From NCBI GenBank assembly GCA_019683695.1, contig JADGHX010000018.1, positions 1-44,879 of the forward strand: a stretch of DNA of 44,879 bases. The letters are read 5' to 3'. A program made the position numbers and the translations under genes. The first letter of the stretch is position 1. Every line of letters starts with the position of its first letter. This document shows positions 42,289 to 44,879 of the stretch, in pieces. The notes below the pieces were generated by a model, which made no database searches, was not told the DNA's origin, and saw only the letters and a list, made by a program, of their open reading frames with translations. The stretch is from Steroidobacteraceae bacterium. GTDB lineage: Bacteria; Pseudomonadota; Gammaproteobacteria; Steroidobacterales; Steroidobacteraceae.

Positions 42289-43269
42289 CTAATCCCCGGG
42301 CCGCGAACGTTTCAGGCGCGCGAGAACGGACTGCGCCGTGTCGAGCGGGTTCAGCACCCGCTTCGCCACGAAGAGCGCCGTGTGCCAGGCGACGCTCAGC
42401 GGCTCCAGGTGCAGCCCCGCCGACGCCAACCCCTGGCGTTGGTATTGCCAGAACGACCGGCCCTTGAGGCCCAGCACGCCCTTCGCGAGGGCCTCGCCAT
42501 GCGCGGCTTTCGCCCGGCGTAGCGCGCTTCGGTATTCCTCCTCCGACAGCACTTCACGTCCGTACCGCACAAGTACCACCAGGCGATGCATGGGCACCGG
42601 GTCCATCGCGTTGATGCCCGACCAGATGGAAACGTTGTCGCGCCGGGTAAACGTGAGCACCTGATGCACGAAGGCGAAGTCGGACTTCAGCAGGATCTCG
42701 ATCGCGGCATCGATGTCTTCCGTCGGGCTGTTCAGGGCATAGAACGGCTGGCGAAGCCGCACGTGCTCCGCACGGTACATCACCGTGTTCGGTGAACCGA
42801 ACACGAACAGGTCCTCGAGAAAACTGCGGCGGCAAACTTCGCGCCCGGAAAGCACCTGCTCGGAGTAGGTGAGCCCCGTCTGATACACGGTGTCGCCGAG
42901 CATTTCGTAAGCACTGACGATCCCGACGTTCGGGTTGACGTCCGCAATCTTCACCATCTCCTGCAGGCAGGTGGGGAAGATCCAGTCATCGGCCTGCACG
43001 ATCTTGCAGTAGCGGCTTTCGGGCGAGATGAGCCCGAGCGCCCGGTTGTAGTTGGGAACCTGCGGCACGAGCTCTTCGAACCGCACGTAGCGGATGCGCG
43101 AATCCTGCGCGGCGTACTCCTTCGCGATGTCCTCCGAGCCGTCGCTGCTGCAGTTGTCCGCGAGGATGTACTCGAAATCGGAATAGGTCTGCGCAAGCAC
43201 GCTCTCGATGCATTCGCGCAGATACTTCGCCGTGTTGTAGAACGGGGTGACGACGCTGACTTCGGGCAT
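42289..43269 (-). CDS. GT2-family glycosyltransferase (soluble GT-A type)
   Basis: A 326-residue inverting family 2 glycosyltransferase. It starts VSVVTPFYNTAKYLRECIESV, has LADNCSSDGS for nucleotide binding, and the metal-binding QADDW near residue 95, followed by the catalytic EDIDAA segment around 190. No membrane helices are evident. The ATG at 43269 starts at the first strand; a longer frame to 43377 is unlikely. It follows the pyruvyl transferase gene by 22 bases in the same direction. Confidence 0.87.
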   Translation of the reverse strand: MPEVSVVTPFYNTAKYLRECIESVLAQTYSDFEYILADNCSSDGSEDIAKEYAAQDSRIRYVRFEELVPQVPNYNRALGLISPESRYCKIVQADDWIFPTCLQEMVKIADVNPNVGIVSAYEMLGDTVYQTGLTYSEQVLSGREVCRRSFLEDLFVFGSPNTVMYRAEHVRLRQPFYALNSPTEDIDAAIEILLKSDFAFVHQVLTFTRRDNVSIWSGINAMDPVPMHRLVVLVRYGREVLSEEEYRSALRRAKAAHGEALAKGVLGLKGRSFWQYQRQGLASAGLHLEPLSVAWHTALFVAKRVLNPLDTAQSVLARLKRSRPGD

Positions 43270-43291
43270 GGCTTTGCGGCAGCTGCTGGGT

Positions 43292-44710
43292 TCAACCGCG
43301 GTCACCGCGGCGGAGCATGCGGAGAATGTGGGCGTACTGTTCCACCACCTGCGCCCGCCGCGGAGCAAGCGCCGCACGAACGCTCGCCGCGGCGGATGCG
43401 CGGGCTGCGATGAGCTGCTGCGTCATCGCCCAGGCATTCGCGAGCTCCGGCGAATCGATGTCGAGGCAGTAGCTCTCCTGCCCCATGTCCTTCATGTGCT
43501 CGCGCACTTTCCGATCGTAGGACAGAGCTGCCGCGGGCTTGCCGAGAACGTGCGCAAGGATGATGCCGTGCAGGCGGCTTGTGATGACCACATCGAAGCA
43601 GTCCAGCGCCGCCAGCAACTCCTCCAGGCGATCCGGAAGCACGGATTCCAGTGGCTGCGCGCCCTCAGCGACGAGCCGCTGCTGCACGAGCCGGACAACA
43701 TCCCGGTCGGTGCGCTCGGACGTGAAGAGCACCACTTCGTGCCCTGCCTCCCGAAGGCTGCGGACAAGCCCGAGAAGCACGTCGAAGTACTCCCGGAACC
43801 GAGCTGCATCCGGAGTCGGCCATGCGTCCGGCATCCGGTAGGCGATGGGGCTCAGTCCGATTCGCAGGCGAGAGCCGGTGCCCGTGGCTCGCGATGCCGA
43901 CCCTGCAAATACAGGTTGCGCGGTATCGCCGGGGACTTCACACGCGGCACGGCATTTCAACGCCGGGTGGATGGCAAATGCCGGGTCGAGGGCGAACGCC
44001 AGATCCGACACGACCCCGCCCGGACATTTCGGCTGGATGGCCGCCGCGCGCACCCGGGATTCCGCGTCCCGAAAAGTCAGCAGTTGGGCATTGCGCATCG
44101 CCCGCGCGAAGAAGAAACGGGCCAAGCGGTCGTGCGTCCGGCAGACCCCGACGCTCGCAATGACGAACGGAATGCCGCGCATCCCCGCCAGCACGGACCA
44201 CTTGAACAACGCGTAGGGGTGACCCCATGCGCCGCCCCACTCGTCGTCGAACTGGCCGCCGCCCGCGACCATCACGCCATCGACGTCGGCGAGCCAGGCA
44301 TGGCTCCGCCGCCAGTGGCGCAGGTCTGCGATCGCAAATCGCACGGCCGAGCGCAGGCGCTTGAGCAGCGGGCCGAGAACGGGTAGCCGGCCGAGCCGTG
44401 CCGCGAAGCTTCGGCGTCGAGCGGGAGTCTCACTCCCGACTGAGCTCGTCACGGCAAAATCCGCGACGGCAGATGCGGGGGCCTGCCTCGCACTTTCGGC
44501 AATCGCGTAGAAGGCCACGGACGCCCCGGTGATAGGCCAGCCAGGAAAGCCGTGACAGTCCGGCATCGCCGCCGGTGCGAGCGTCACCGCCGTGAACCGG
44601 CAACTCGGGTCCAGCGCGCGAAAGCCATTCGAGACGGACTCGAGAATGGCCGCATCGCCCAGATTCCCCGCGTCATAGGGGCTGATCAGCGCCAGGTGCG
44701 GGCCGCTCAC
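43292..44710 (-). CDS. Polysaccharide pyruvyl transferase family protein
   Basis: A 472-residue protein of the CsaB/WcaK-type family. It has ISPYDAGNLGDAAILESV near the N-terminus, MVAGGGQFDDEW in the middle and the conserved ITSRLHGIILAHVLGKP near residue 380. Such enzymes add a pyruvate ketal from PEP to a sugar of an EPS repeat. The GTG start at 44710 is preceded by GGAGG. Length is above average because of an insertion near 70-120. It is the first gene of a two-gene minus-strand unit with the GT2. The 169 bases to the right window edge hold no recognisable gene. Confidence 0.85.
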   Translation of the reverse strand: MSGPHLALISPYDAGNLGDAAILESVSNGFRALDPSCRFTAVTLAPAAMPDCHGFPGWPITGASVAFYAIAESARQAPASAVADFAVTSSVGSETPARRRSFAARLGRLPVLGPLLKRLRSAVRFAIADLRHWRRSHAWLADVDGVMVAGGGQFDDEWGGAWGHPYALFKWSVLAGMRGIPFVIASVGVCRTHDRLARFFFARAMRNAQLLTFRDAESRVRAAAIQPKCPGGVVSDLAFALDPAFAIHPALKCRAACEVPGDTAQPVFAGSASRATGTGSRLRIGLSPIAYRMPDAWPTPDAARFREYFDVLLGLVRSLREAGHEVVLFTSERTDRDVVRLVQQRLVAEGAQPLESVLPDRLEELLAALDCFDVVITSRLHGIILAHVLGKPAAALSYDRKVREHMKDMGQESYCLDIDSPELANAWAMTQQLIAARASAAASVRAALAPRRAQVVEQYAHILRMLRRGDRG

Positions 44711-44879
44711 GGGCCCTCCTGCAAGCGGACGCGGCGGCGGATGAGACTCGAGCGACTCGCCGCCGCGTCGAAATCGGACACTGCTTTCATTCTTCGGCCG
44801 GAACAGACGCGGCGCTACCTCCTGAACCGCGCAAGTGTGGCACAGATCGGGTGCCCGCGGCGGACAGGTAGCGCCGCCC

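Overview
The window is a GC-rich proteobacterial chromosome segment, most likely from a gamma- or betaproteobacterium. That guess rests on high GC, an AlgD-type GDP-mannose dehydrogenase, a PrsR-type sigma-54 activator and an EpsB_2-type priming transferase. Almost all of it is one large exopolysaccharide (EPS) locus. No rRNA, tRNA, CRISPR array, transposase or phage gene was seen.

Layout. (a) 1-1948: a glycerol-3-phosphate dehydrogenase-like flavoprotein at the left edge, then a bidirectional terminator. (b) 1949-6114: a methyltransferase, a GT4 and a tandem pair of membrane GT2 enzymes, the second of which has lost its DXD motif. (c) 6164-13225, minus strand: an O-antigen ligase/polymerase-type protein, three GT4s and an FkbM methyltransferase in a coupled run, followed by a secreted polysaccharide lyase. 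(d) 13490-21415, plus strand: the export and assembly operon (outer-membrane export protein, beta-barrel, Wzz-like protein, BY-type kinase, sulfotransferase, GT4, Wzx-like flippase). (e) 21600-31950: two polyprenyl-phosphate sugar-1-phosphate transferases, a matrix-type lipoprotein behind a textbook sigma-54 promoter, a heparinase II/III-like protein, a GT4, AlgD and PrsR. (f) 32314-38056, minus strand: a tightly overlapping six-gene nucleotide-sugar cassette (SDR, RfbC-like, DUF4910, RfbF-like, PIG-L, class III aminotransferase), preceded by a decayed methyltransferase. (g) 39132-44710: an apiosidase-like (DUF4038) lipoprotein, a sugar C-methyltransferase, a GT2 and a polysaccharide pyruvyl transferase.

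How it fits together (inference). Sugars are primed on undecaprenyl phosphate by one or both priming transferases and extended by about ten GT4/GT2 enzymes. Mannuronate would come from AlgD, and an unusual probably CDP-linked, branched or N-substituted sugar from the cassette. The repeat is then flipped, polymerised and exported, with possible sulfate, methyl and pyruvate decoration. Lyases and a glycosidase trim the product. PrsR with sigma-54 probably controls part of the locus: the promoter at 23393-23408 matches the -24/-12 consensus exactly and that at 2806-2821 has one mismatch. Neither PrsK, an exosortase nor a PEP-CTERM protein is present here, so PrsR appears to be wired to an EPS locus and a lipoprotein instead.

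The parts most worth follow-up are the sigma-54/PrsR lipoprotein unit, the DUF4910-containing sugar cassette, the DXD-less GT2 partner and the sulfotransferase inside the export operon.
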